A DNA stretch of 8,502 nucleotides from an uncultured Bacteroidales bacterium (GTDB lineage: Bacteria; Bacteroidota; Bacteroidia; Bacteroidales; Paludibacteraceae): the NCBI GenBank assembly GCA_937907165.1, contig CALCUH010000120.1, forward strand, positions 1-8,502. The letters run 5' to 3'. The position numbers and the translations under genes are program-made. Positions 1 through 6,524 of this stretch are shown here, piece by piece. Each line of letters starts with the position of its first letter. The stretch's first letter is position 1. A model generated the notes under the pieces. The model did not search any database and was not told where the DNA came from. It saw nothing but the letters and a program-made list of their open reading frames with translations.

Positions 1-361
1 GGAACCGTTCGGATTCGTCAACGGACTGATACGCTCCGCTAAGAGACGTATCGTGTTGATTGACAATTATGTGGATGAGACGGTGTTGCTGAGACTGGCG
101 GAACGTCGGCGGGGTGTCTCCGCCCAAATATTGACCCGCCAAGCCTCTCCGTCGTTTGCCCAAGCGTTGGAACTCCACAACCGGCAGTATGAACCGGTCG
201 CGTTGCGTCTCTTCACCCGGTCGCACGACCGCTTCCTCATCATCGACGATGGTGTCTACCACATCGGCGCCTCCATCAAGGACTTGGGGAAGAAGTGGTT
301 CGCCTTCTGCAAGATGGAGGTGGGGGCTGATGAGGTGTTGGAAAGGGTGGACGGCGATTGA
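1..361 (+). CDS. RhuM-type DNA-binding protein with PLD-like C-terminus, 3' part only (copy 0)
   Basis: This is the end of a gene whose start lies before the window; the frame is open from base 2 to the stop at 359-361. It encodes only the C-terminal PLD-like module, with the motif HDRFLIID followed by the HIGAS and DLGKKWFAF stretch, and ends in RVDGD. It has the same bases as the tail of the third gene (1800-2160), including the third-position differences that separate that gene from its neighbours. I therefore infer that the missing 5' part is of the same variant as the gene at 1315. A downstream ATG at 53 could be miscalled as a start, but alignment with the full-length copies shows it is internal. 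The function is that of the family: putative DNA binding plus a PLD-like domain, with the biochemical role unknown. Confidence 0.85.
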   Translation, partial: EPFGFVNGLIRSAKRRIVLIDNYVDETVLLRLAERRRGVSAQILTRQASPSFAQALELHNRQYEPVALRLFTRSHDRFLIIDDGVYHIGASIKDLGKKWFAFCKMEVGADEVLERVDGD

Positions 362-407
362 ACGTTATGTTTTTATTGTGTGAATAACCTACTAATTGTT
401 TGCAATC

Positions 408-1268
408 ATGGAGCAAAATAATGAAATCATTCTATACCAACCAGACGACTGTGTGCGGATAGAGGTGCGTCTGGGAAACGATACGGTGTGGCTGACGCAA
501 CAGCAGATAGCGATGTTGTTTGGCGTGAAACAGCCTGCTATATCAAAGCACATGAAAAATATTTACGAAAGTGGAGAATTGCTGCCCTCAAACACATATT
601 CCATTTTGGAATATATGGGTAATGATGGTACTCAGACATATAAAGTGAAGTGTTATAATTTGGATATGATATTGTCGATTGGTTATAGAGTTAATTCTAT
701 TAATGCTACGCGTTTTAGACAATGGGCGAATCAAGTTTTAAAAGATTACCTTTTAAAAGGGGTTGCACTTAACCAAAGATTGAAACAAATAGAAGAAAAA
801 ATTGGTGAACATGCGAAGATAATAGATGAACACTCAACGAAAATCGACTTCTTCGTGCGCACCTCTTTGCCGCCCGTCGAGGGCATCTTCTATGATGGTG
901 AGATGCCGGAACCGTTCGGATTCGTCAACGGACTGATACGCTCCGCTAAGAGACGTATCGTGTTGATTGACAATTATGTGGATGAGACGGTGTTGCTGAG
1001 ACTGGCGGAACGTCGGCGGGGTGTCTCCGCCCAAATATTGACCCGCCAAGCCTCTCCGTCGTTTGCCCAAGCGTTGGAACTCCACAACCGGCAGTATGAA
1101 CCGGTCGCGTTGCGTCTCTTCACCCGGTCGCACGACCGCTTCCTCATCATCGACGATGGTGTCTACCACATCGGCGCCTCCATCAAGGACTTGGGGAAGA
1201 AGTGGTTCGCCTTCTGCAAGATGGAGGTGGGTGCTGATGAGGTGCTGGAAAGGGTGGACGGCGAGTGA
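408..1268 (+). CDS. RhuM family protein with C-terminal PLD-like domain (copy 1, variant A)
   Basis: This encodes 286 aa. I chose ATG 408 because the longer frame starts at a TTG at 396 and adds only MFAI; the ATG opens the conserved MEQNNEIILYQPDD block. Residues ~25-57 (VWLTQQQIAMLFGVKQPAIS) look like a helix-turn-helix. Residues ~75-120 (YNLDMILSIGYRVNS, FRQWANQVLKDYLL) are the core typical of the Virulence_RhuM family. Residues ~122-146 are a charged coiled coil. Residues ~150-286 form a PLD-like module with H242, R244 and D249 in an HxR(x4)D motif (canonical PLD is HxK(x4)D), then HIGAS. Bases of the segment 509-839 are clearly AT-richer than the flanks. It sits 46 bp after the previous stop and is identical to copy 3 except at the last codons (RVDGE here). 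The role is unproven: RhuM proteins are known from genomic islands; a regulator or a defence/mobile-element function are both possible. Confidence 0.85.
   Translation: MEQNNEIILYQPDDCVRIEVRLGNDTVWLTQQQIAMLFGVKQPAISKHMKNIYESGELLPSNTYSILEYMGNDGTQTYKVKCYNLDMILSIGYRVNSINATRFRQWANQVLKDYLLKGVALNQRLKQIEEKIGEHAKIIDEHSTKIDFFVRTSLPPVEGIFYDGEMPEPFGFVNGLIRSAKRRIVLIDNYVDETVLLRLAERRRGVSAQILTRQASPSFAQALELHNRQYEPVALRLFTRSHDRFLIIDDGVYHIGASIKDLGKKWFAFCKMEVGADEVLERVDGE
593..617. repeat. Intragenic inverted repeat in variant-A centre (copy 1)
   Basis: The arms CACATATTCC (593-602) and GGAATATATG (608-617) flank the loop ATTTT. Nine of ten positions pair, with one C-A mismatch at 595/615. The repeat lies inside the coding sequence, in the exchangeable central block (residues ~62-70). 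The equivalent place in copy 2 holds a perfect 10-bp repeat with the same loop. It may act as a fold or protein-binding site, or be chance; the matching position argues against pure chance. Confidence 0.6.
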
Positions 1269-1314
1269 ACGTAATGTTTTTATTGTACGAATAACCTATT
1301 AATTGTTTGCGATC

Positions 1315-2160
1315 ATGGAGCAAAATAATGAAATCATTCTATACCAACCTGACGACTGTGTGCGGATAGAGGTACGTCTGGAAAACGATACGGTGTGGCT
1401 GACGCAACAGCAGATGGCTGAATTGTTTGGTACTCAAAGACAAGCGATTACTAAGCATTTGAAAAATATTTACGAGAGCGGAGAATTGAATCGTATGTCA
1501 ACTAGTTCCATTTTGGAACTAGTTCAAAAAGAGGGAGAAAGGATGGTGAAAAGACGGATTGAATTATTCAATCTTGATGTGATTATCTCTGTGGGTTATA
1601 GAGTGAATACCCATAGGGGCATCCAATTTCGCCAATGGGCTAATCAGGTGCTGAAAGATTATTTGTTGAGAGGTTATTCCATTAATCGAAGGGTTGATCA
1701 ACTGGAAGAACGTGTTAAGGAGACGGAGAACAAAATCGACTTCTTTGTGCGCACCTCTTTGCCTCCCGTCGAGGGCATCTTCTATGATGGTGAGATGCTG
1801 GAACCGTTCGGATTCGTCAACGGACTGATACGCTCCGCTAAGAGACGTATCGTGTTGATTGACAATTATGTGGATGAGACGGTGTTGCTGAGACTGGCGG
1901 AACGTCGGCGGGGTGTCTCCGCCCAAATATTGACCCGCCAAGCCTCTCCGTCGTTTGCCCAAGCGTTGGAACTCCACAACCGGCAGTATGAACCGGTCGC
2001 GTTGCGTCTCTTCACCCGGTCGCACGACCGCTTCCTCATCATCGACGATGGTGTCTACCACATCGGCGCCTCCATCAAGGACTTGGGGAAGAAGTGGTTC
2101 GCCTTCTGCAAGATGGAGGTGGGGGCTGATGAGGTGTTGGAAAGGGTGGACGGCGATTGA
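1315..2160 (+). CDS. RhuM family protein with C-terminal PLD-like domain (copy 2, variant B)
   Basis: This encodes 281 aa from ATG 1315 (an in-frame TTG at 1303 adds four residues). Its first ~34 codons and its last ~142 codons are nearly identical to the neighbouring copies: I count three base differences in the 5' block and about six in the 3' block. The centre (1416-1731) differs throughout. It has its own helix-turn-helix (AELFGTQRQAITKHLKNIY), the RhuM core (FNLDVIISVGYRVNTHRG, QFRQWANQVLKDYLLRGYS), a coiled coil (VDQLEERVKETENK), and five fewer codons. The PLD-like motif is H237, R239, D244. The variant centre reads like the more usual RhuM sequence, whereas copies 1 and 3 have a more diverged, AT-rich centre. 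The spacer to copy 1 is 46 bp. I infer that the centre decides DNA target or partner choice while the C-terminus is a constant effector or oligomerisation part; this has not been shown. Confidence 0.85.
   Translation: MEQNNEIILYQPDDCVRIEVRLENDTVWLTQQQMAELFGTQRQAITKHLKNIYESGELNRMSTSSILELVQKEGERMVKRRIELFNLDVIISVGYRVNTHRGIQFRQWANQVLKDYLLRGYSINRRVDQLEERVKETENKIDFFVRTSLPPVEGIFYDGEMLEPFGFVNGLIRSAKRRIVLIDNYVDETVLLRLAERRRGVSAQILTRQASPSFAQALELHNRQYEPVALRLFTRSHDRFLIIDDGVYHIGASIKDLGKKWFAFCKMEVGADEVLERVDGD
1500..1524. repeat. Perfect 10-bp intragenic inverted repeat in variant-B centre (copy 2)
   Basis: The arms AACTAGTTCC (1500-1509) and GGAACTAGTT (1515-1524) are perfect reverse complements around the loop ATTTT (1510-1514). 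The repeat encodes the STSSILELV stretch. The inner TTCC/GGAA and the loop are the same as in the other variant, while the outer bases differ and still pair. Confidence 0.7.
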
Positions 2161-3057
2161 ACGTTATGTTTTTATTGTGTGAATAACCTACTAATTGTTT
2201 GCAATCATGGAGCAAAATAATGAAATCATTCTATACCAACCAGACGACTGTGTGCGGATAGAGGTGCGTCTGGGAAACGATACGGTGTGGCTGACGCAAC
2301 AGCAGATAGCGATGTTGTTTGGCGTGAAACAGCCTGCTATATCAAAGCACATGAAAAATATTTACGAAAGTGGAGAATTGCTGCCCTCAAACACATATTC
2401 CATTTTGGAATATATGGGTAATGATGGTACTCAGACATATAAAGTGAAGTGTTATAATTTGGATATGATATTGTCGATTGGTTATAGAGTTAATTCTATT
2501 AATGCTACGCGTTTTAGACAATGGGCGAATCAAGTTTTAAAAGATTACCTTTTAAAAGGGGTTGCACTTAACCAAAGATTGAAACAAATAGAAGAAAAAA
2601 TTGGTGAACATGCGAAGATAATAGATGAACACTCAACGAAAATCGACTTCTTCGTGCGCACCTCTTTGCCGCCCGTCGAGGGCATCTTCTATGATGGTGA
2701 GATGCCGGAACCGTTCGGATTCGTCAACGGACTGATACGCTCCGCTAAGAGACGTATCGTGTTGATTGACAATTATGTGGATGAGACGGTGTTGCTGAGA
2801 CTGGCGGAACGTCGGCGGGGTGTCTCCGCCCAAATATTGACCCGCCAAGCCTCTCCGTCGTTTGCCCAAGCGTTGGAACTCCACAACCGGCAGTATGAAC
2901 CGGTCGCGTTGCGTCTCTTCACCCGGTCGCACGACCGCTTCCTCATCATCGACGATGGTGTCTACCACATCGGCGCCTCCATCAAGGACTTGGGGAAGAA
3001 GTGGTTCGCCTTCTGCAAGATGGAGGTGGGTGCTGATGAGGTGCTGGAAAGGGTGGA
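1800..3057 (+). repeat. 1258-bp exact direct repeat, right copy
   Basis: This is the second copy of the repeat described for 1-1258. Identity ends at 3057 (partner 1258), where the left copy continues with GGCGAG codons and this copy with CCTATG. That point is the right-hand breakpoint of the duplication. Confidence 0.9.
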
Positions 3058-3067
3058 GCCTATGTGA
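2207..3067 (+). CDS. RhuM family protein with C-terminal PLD-like domain (copy 3, variant A)
   Basis: This encodes 286 aa from ATG 2207, with the same domain order as copy 1: helix-turn-helix, RhuM core, coiled coil, PLD-like module with H242, R244, D249. It matches copy 1 base for base as far as 3057 and then ends RVEPM instead of RVDGE. The sequence after the stop is also new, so this is the last member of the array and carries the original right flank. The identity with copy 1 includes synonymous positions, so the duplication is very recent, homogenised by gene conversion, or produced in assembly. No terminator is visible in the 66 bp before aguA, so read-through into aguA is possible, though aguA has its own promoter. 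Confidence 0.85.
   Translation: MEQNNEIILYQPDDCVRIEVRLGNDTVWLTQQQIAMLFGVKQPAISKHMKNIYESGELLPSNTYSILEYMGNDGTQTYKVKCYNLDMILSIGYRVNSINATRFRQWANQVLKDYLLKGVALNQRLKQIEEKIGEHAKIIDEHSTKIDFFVRTSLPPVEGIFYDGEMPEPFGFVNGLIRSAKRRIVLIDNYVDETVLLRLAERRRGVSAQILTRQASPSFAQALELHNRQYEPVALRLFTRSHDRFLIIDDGVYHIGASIKDLGKKWFAFCKMEVGADEVLERVEPM
2392..2416. repeat. Intragenic inverted repeat in variant-A centre (copy 3)
   Basis: This is the same repeat as at 593-617, displaced by 1799 bp, with arms 2392-2401 and 2407-2416 and the loop ATTTT. It has the same single mismatch. Confidence 0.6.
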
Positions 3068-3073
3068 ACGTCC

Positions 3074-3103
3074 TTGTCGTTATCCAAAAAAATCTTACCT
3101 TTG
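3074..3103 (+). promoter_or_regulatory. Bacteroidetes-type promoter for aguA
   Basis: TACCTTTG at 3096-3103 fits the Bacteroidetes sigma-ABfr -7 motif TAnnTTTG exactly. A TTG at 3074-3076 lies 19 bases upstream, the expected place for the -33 TTTG element. Transcription would start near 3110, leaving a leader of about 25 bases before the ATG at 3134. It lies in the 66-bp gap after the last array gene, so aguAB can be transcribed independently of the array. Confidence 0.6.
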
Positions 3104-3133
3104 TCTTTATATAATTTTTATATCATATAATCG

Positions 3134-4177
3134 ATGAATAATGATCAGCCAATGTCCATTCTATTGCCAGCTGAATGGATGCCACAGAGCGGCGTCATGA
3201 TGACGTGGCCGCATGAGGAGACCGATTGGGCTTATATGCTGGACGATGCGGTGGCGTGTTTCGTCTCCATCGCCCGTGAGATTTCCAAACGTGAACGTTT
3301 GCTCATCGTCTGCAAGGACGAGGAGAGCGTGCGTAAGGCGTTGGGCGATGCGGTGAATGAGCGTGTCTTCTTCCGTGTCATGAAGACGAACGATACATGG
3401 GCGCGCGACCATGGACCGATTACCGTTTATGTGAACGGTGCTCCCTATCTTTTTGATTTCCAGTTTAATGGCTGGGGCATGAAGTTCCCCGCCAACTACG
3501 ATAACCAGATTACGAAGAGCCTCTATCTCTCCCGCATCTTCTCTAAGAAGGTGGGCTATATGAGTATGCTCCATTATGTGCTGGAGGGCGGCAGTATCGA
3601 GTCTGACGGCTGTGGTACGATCATGACTACTTCTCAGTGTCTCCTCTCCCCGAACCGTAACGACTATCTGACGCAACCTCAGGTGGAGGAGTTCCTCAAA
3701 AACTCCTTCGGCGCCGACCGTGTGCTCTGGATCAATCATGGTTTTTTGGCGGGCGACGATACCGATAGCCATGTCGACACGTTGGCTCGTTTTTGCGACC
3801 CCGACACGATCGCTTATGTCTCTTGCGACGATAAGTCTGACGAGCATTACGCCGCCTTGAAACTGATGGAACGTGAGTTGAAGACTTTTAAGACGTTCGA
3901 GGATAAACCCTATAAGTTGGTGCCTCTCCCGATGGCTGACGCCCGTTACGAGGAGGAGCAACGCTTGCCTGCCACATACGCTAACTTCTTGATTATGAAC
4001 GATGCGGTGCTGGTTCCGACCTATAATTCGCCGAAGGATGAAATCGCTTTGGCTGCCTTGCGAGAGGCGTTCCCGAAGAGGGAAGTGGTGGGTGTCGATT
4101 GCTCCGCTTTAATTCATCAGCATGGCTCATTGCATTGCGTGACGATGCAATTGCCTTATTATGTTTTAGAAGATTGA
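3134..4177 (+). CDS. aguA: Agmatine deiminase
   Basis: This hydrolyses agmatine to N-carbamoylputrescine and ammonia, the first of two steps from agmatine to putrescine; it should be cytoplasmic. It encodes 347 aa, a normal length for the peptidyl-arginine-deiminase-like family, and appears complete. The family's catalytic set is visible: D92 in WARDHGP, E151 in LEGGSIESDG, H213 and D215 in SHVDTLARF, and the nucleophile C335 in HGSLHC. The N-terminus (LLPAEWMPQSG, MMTWPHEETDW) is also typical. I kept the ATG at 3134, which sits about 25 bases after a well-formed promoter; a second in-frame Met at codon 7 (MSILLPAEW) is an alternative. It is followed after 27 bp by the enzyme for the next step, so the two genes are very likely one operon. 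Agmatine itself must come from an arginine decarboxylase elsewhere or from outside the cell. Confidence 0.95.
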   Translation: MNNDQPMSILLPAEWMPQSGVMMTWPHEETDWAYMLDDAVACFVSIAREISKRERLLIVCKDEESVRKALGDAVNERVFFRVMKTNDTWARDHGPITVYVNGAPYLFDFQFNGWGMKFPANYDNQITKSLYLSRIFSKKVGYMSMLHYVLEGGSIESDGCGTIMTTSQCLLSPNRNDYLTQPQVEEFLKNSFGADRVLWINHGFLAGDDTDSHVDTLARFCDPDTIAYVSCDDKSDEHYAALKLMERELKTFKTFEDKPYKLVPLPMADARYEEEQRLPATYANFLIMNDAVLVPTYNSPKDEIALAALREAFPKREVVGVDCSALIHQHGSLHCVTMQLPYYVLED

Positions 4178-4204
4178 TTATCATATAATTAGAAATTATT
4201 TCGC

Positions 4205-5080
4205 ATGAAAATAGGATTGGTTCAGCAGAGTTGTTCTCCGGACGTGAAGTCGAACGTGGAGAAGTTGAAGCGAAACATTAGTGAGTGCGCTCAGAAGGGC
4301 GCCGAGTTGGTGGTCTTGCAGGAGTTGCATAACTCGGTCTATTTCTGCCAGACGGAGGATACCTCCTGTTTCGATTTGGCGGAGACCATCCCGGGTCCGT
4401 CCACTGAGGAGTTCTCGGCTTTGGCGAAGAGCCTTCACGTCGTCATCGTGCTCTCCCTTTTCGAGAAGCGCGCCGTAGGTCTCTACCACAATACGGCTGT
4501 CGTTATTGATAGTGACGGTTCCATCGCGGGCAAGTACCGCAAGATGCATATTCCTGACGATCCCGCCTATTACGAGAAGTTCTACTTCACGCCGGGCGAC
4601 TTGGGCTTCCATCCGATTCAGACGAGCTTGGGCAAACTGGGCGTGATGGTCTGCTGGGATCAATGGTATCCTGAGGCTGCCAGACTGATGGCGCTCGCCG
4701 GCGCCGCCCTGCTTATCTACCCGACGGCCATCGGGTGGGAGAGTACGGATCCTGCCGATGAGAAAGAGCGCCAGCTGAACGCTTGGATGACGGTGCAGCG
4801 CGGTCATGCGGTGGCGAACGGTTTGCCTGTCGTGACGGTCAACCGCTTCGGCTTGGAGCCGGATCCTTCTGGCGCGACGAACGGTATTCAGTTCTGGGGA
4901 AACAGTTTCGTGGCCGGACCTCAGGGCGAATTGTTGGCGCATTTGCCGAGCGACCGTGAGGAGAATGTGGTCGTGGAGGTCTCCATGTCCCGTTCGGAGG
5001 ATGTGCGTAGAATCTGGCCTTTCCTGCGCGACCGCCGCATCGAGTGTTTCGACGAGTTGGCGAAACGCTTCAGAGATTGA
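4205..5080 (+). CDS. aguB: N-carbamoylputrescine amidase
   Basis: This hydrolyses N-carbamoylputrescine to putrescine, CO2 and ammonia, completing the route begun by the gene upstream. It encodes 291 aa, full length for this branch of the nitrilase superfamily, and should be cytoplasmic and multimeric. The Glu-Lys-Cys catalytic triad is visible: E40 in VVLQELHNSVYF, K113 in YRKMHIPDD, and C150 in GVMVCWDQWYPEAARL. The KMHIPDDP and FYFTPGD blocks and the end (RSEDVRRIWPFLRDRRIE) are typical of carbamoylputrescine amidases rather than other nitrilases. The only start fitting the family is ATG 4205. It lies 27 bp after aguA with no obvious promoter between them. Putrescine feeds spermidine synthesis, and in Bacteroidetes that route usually goes through carboxyspermidine; those genes are not in the window. 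Confidence 0.95.
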   Translation: MKIGLVQQSCSPDVKSNVEKLKRNISECAQKGAELVVLQELHNSVYFCQTEDTSCFDLAETIPGPSTEEFSALAKSLHVVIVLSLFEKRAVGLYHNTAVVIDSDGSIAGKYRKMHIPDDPAYYEKFYFTPGDLGFHPIQTSLGKLGVMVCWDQWYPEAARLMALAGAALLIYPTAIGWESTDPADEKERQLNAWMTVQRGHAVANGLPVVTVNRFGLEPDPSGATNGIQFWGNSFVAGPQGELLAHLPSDREENVVVEVSMSRSEDVRRIWPFLRDRRIECFDELAKRFRD

Positions 5081-5113
5081 TTTTTTTATTACGAACATAA
5101 TAGCTTAACCCTT

Positions 5114-6382
5114 ATGATATCACTGAAAAGAGTAGTCTTAGTATGCGCCGCCCTCGGTACGGGTGTGGCTTTCGCCCAAACCACGAAAGAGTTTATGATG
5201 GAACATATCGAGTATACGTTCGATAATTATACAACCTATCCGGATACGTTCCCTAAGCAGACGAAGGCGCCGAAAGGGTATGAGCCTTTTTATATCAACC
5301 ATTACGGACGTCATGGCTCTCGTTACCATCATACGGCGTCCGATTATAAGATGTTCCGAGACCTTTTCGCCAAGGCTGATTCCGCGAATGCTTTGACTTT
5401 CGACGGTAAGAGCGTGAAGAACCGTTTCGACCAGATGTACCAGCGCTACTATGACCGCGCGGGGGATTTGACGACCAAGGGCGCCGCCCAACATCGTGGC
5501 ATAGCGGACAGAATGTTCCACTCTTTCCCGCAGGTTTTCCATAAGAATGCGGTGATAGACGTCAAGGCCTCCACATCCGTGCGTTGCGTCATGAGTATGG
5601 ACGCTTTCCTCCAACAATTGAAGTCGTTGCAGCCTTCGTTGGATATCAAGACGGAGTCGAGCAAACGGTTGATGTATTACATCTCCAACGATCCGATGGA
5701 GGATAAGAACCGTCGTTTGGCGGATACCGCATGGTCTCGTCCGTTCGGTGACCTCCACTACCGTCTGATTCATCCCGACCGCATGGTGAGACAATTGTTC
5801 AGCGACATGGATTATGTTTCCAAGAACATCGACACCATCGCTTTCATGCGTAAGTTTTATGAAATAAAGAACAGCTTGGTGTGCGACGATTCCGACATCA
5901 ATTTCGATGATGTCTGGACCAAGGAGGAGATGTATAATAACTGGGTAATCCAGAACGCTTGGTGGTATGGCGCTTACGGTCCGTGTCCGTTGACGCAGAA
6001 CAAGAGCCGTTTCTTCGCCAAGGATTTGTTGAATGTCATGATAGATGAGTCTGATATCGCTATCCAGACGGGCAATGTGCAGGCGAACCTCTGCTTCGGC
6101 CATGACATCGCCATCCTGCCTTTGACCGCCTTGATGCAGTTGGAAGGTTGTCGCGACCAAGTGACGAACGTGGACTCCATCATGAGTGTCTGGACGGATT
6201 TCAAGATTGTTCCGATGGCTGCTAACGTGCAGATGATTTTTTATAGATCCAAGAAAAATCCTGATGTGTTGGTGAAAATCATGCTCAACGAGCGGGAGGT
6301 GGATCTTCCTTTGAAGAGCGAATTTGCTCCGTACTATAAGTGGGCGGACGTCCGCGCGTTCTATAAGGATATCTTAAAATGA
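5114..6382 (+). CDS. Secreted histidine-type phosphatase (phytase/MINPP-like)
   Basis: This encodes 422 aa with an N-terminal signal peptide (MISLKRVVLVCAALGTGVAFA, cut probably near residue 21), so it is exported to the periplasm or beyond; no lipobox is seen. R66-H67-G68-S69-R70 followed by Y is the RHGxR signature of histidine acid phosphatases, with H67 the expected phosphohistidine nucleophile. R157 in ASTSVRCVMSM matches the family's second phosphate-binding arginine. H330-D331 in CFGHDIAILPL is the HD proton-donor motif. The length and motif style resemble Bacteroides multiple inositol polyphosphate phosphatase homologues, although those often carry HAE instead of HD. The likely substrate is an organic phosphate such as inositol phosphate, which is inference. 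It starts 33 bp after aguB, so it may be read from the same transcript or from a weak promoter in that gap. Confidence 0.85.
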   Translation: MISLKRVVLVCAALGTGVAFAQTTKEFMMEHIEYTFDNYTTYPDTFPKQTKAPKGYEPFYINHYGRHGSRYHHTASDYKMFRDLFAKADSANALTFDGKSVKNRFDQMYQRYYDRAGDLTTKGAAQHRGIADRMFHSFPQVFHKNAVIDVKASTSVRCVMSMDAFLQQLKSLQPSLDIKTESSKRLMYYISNDPMEDKNRRLADTAWSRPFGDLHYRLIHPDRMVRQLFSDMDYVSKNIDTIAFMRKFYEIKNSLVCDDSDINFDDVWTKEEMYNNWVIQNAWWYGAYGPCPLTQNKSRFFAKDLLNVMIDESDIAIQTGNVQANLCFGHDIAILPLTALMQLEGCRDQVTNVDSIMSVWTDFKIVPMAANVQMIFYRSKKNPDVLVKIMLNEREVDLPLKSEFAPYYKWADVRAFYKDILK

Positions 6383-6437
6383 CGGTGGCTTGGATGTCGC
6401 GAATGGTGATATAAATATCGTAAGTGGGTTAATTGAG

Positions 6438-6512
6438 TCTGCTTTTGCAGAAAGATGTGGTAATCTTTTTAGTCAAAGGTTGGTGCGACAATCGTTTGTC
6501 TCACTTTTGATT
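6438..6512. terminator. Weak hairpins between convergent genes, possible two-way terminator
   Basis: Three small structures lie between the convergent phosphatase and TonB-like genes. They are TCTGC-TTTT-GCAGA at 6438-6451; AAAGAT/ATCTTT at 6451-6468 ending in a short T run to 6470; and a long imperfect stem 6471-6480 / 6503-6512 that pairs if G-T is allowed, with an inner GCGACAA/TTGTCTC stem. None has a strong GC stem with a long T tract, so this is a position-based guess. Confidence 0.3.
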
Positions 6513-6524
6513 GGCTAATTAGAT

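Larger units (their letters stand above)
1..1258 (+). repeat. 1258-bp exact direct repeat, left copy (period 1799 bp)
   Basis: Positions 1-1258 are identical to 1800-3057. I compared the two line by line and saw no mismatch. The unit carries the tail of a variant-B gene, a spacer and a nearly complete variant-A gene. The repeat begins at the first base of the window, so it probably extends upstream. It ends inside the third-last to fourth-last codon region of the RhuM genes. A repeat cut by a contig edge is also a common assembly situation, so the true copy number is uncertain. Confidence 0.9.

Noticed and set aside
834..1169. Open minus-strand frames inside the 3' part of each RhuM copy (also 1564-2061 and 2633-2968)
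   Set aside because: They are exact antisense of the conserved PLD-like coding block, repeat only because the genes repeat, and give no recognisable protein.
1..3067. CRISPR or integron-like array as an explanation of the repeats
   Set aside because: The repeated unit is a pair of protein-coding genes of about 900 bp each; there are no short regular repeats with unique spacers, no attC-like sites and no integrase.
1..3067. Insertion sequence
   Set aside because: No transposase motif and no terminal inverted repeats were seen at the unit ends; the helix-turn-helix belongs to the RhuM part.
4196..5098. 300-codon minus-strand open frame opposite aguB
   Set aside because: aguB on the plus strand has the full catalytic triad and family blocks; the minus frame is Arg/His-rich shadow sequence caused by codon bias.
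5138..6160. 340-codon minus-strand open frame opposite the phosphatase, and 3161-3961 opposite aguA
   Set aside because: Both are antisense of genes with clear motifs on the plus strand and show no domain of their own.
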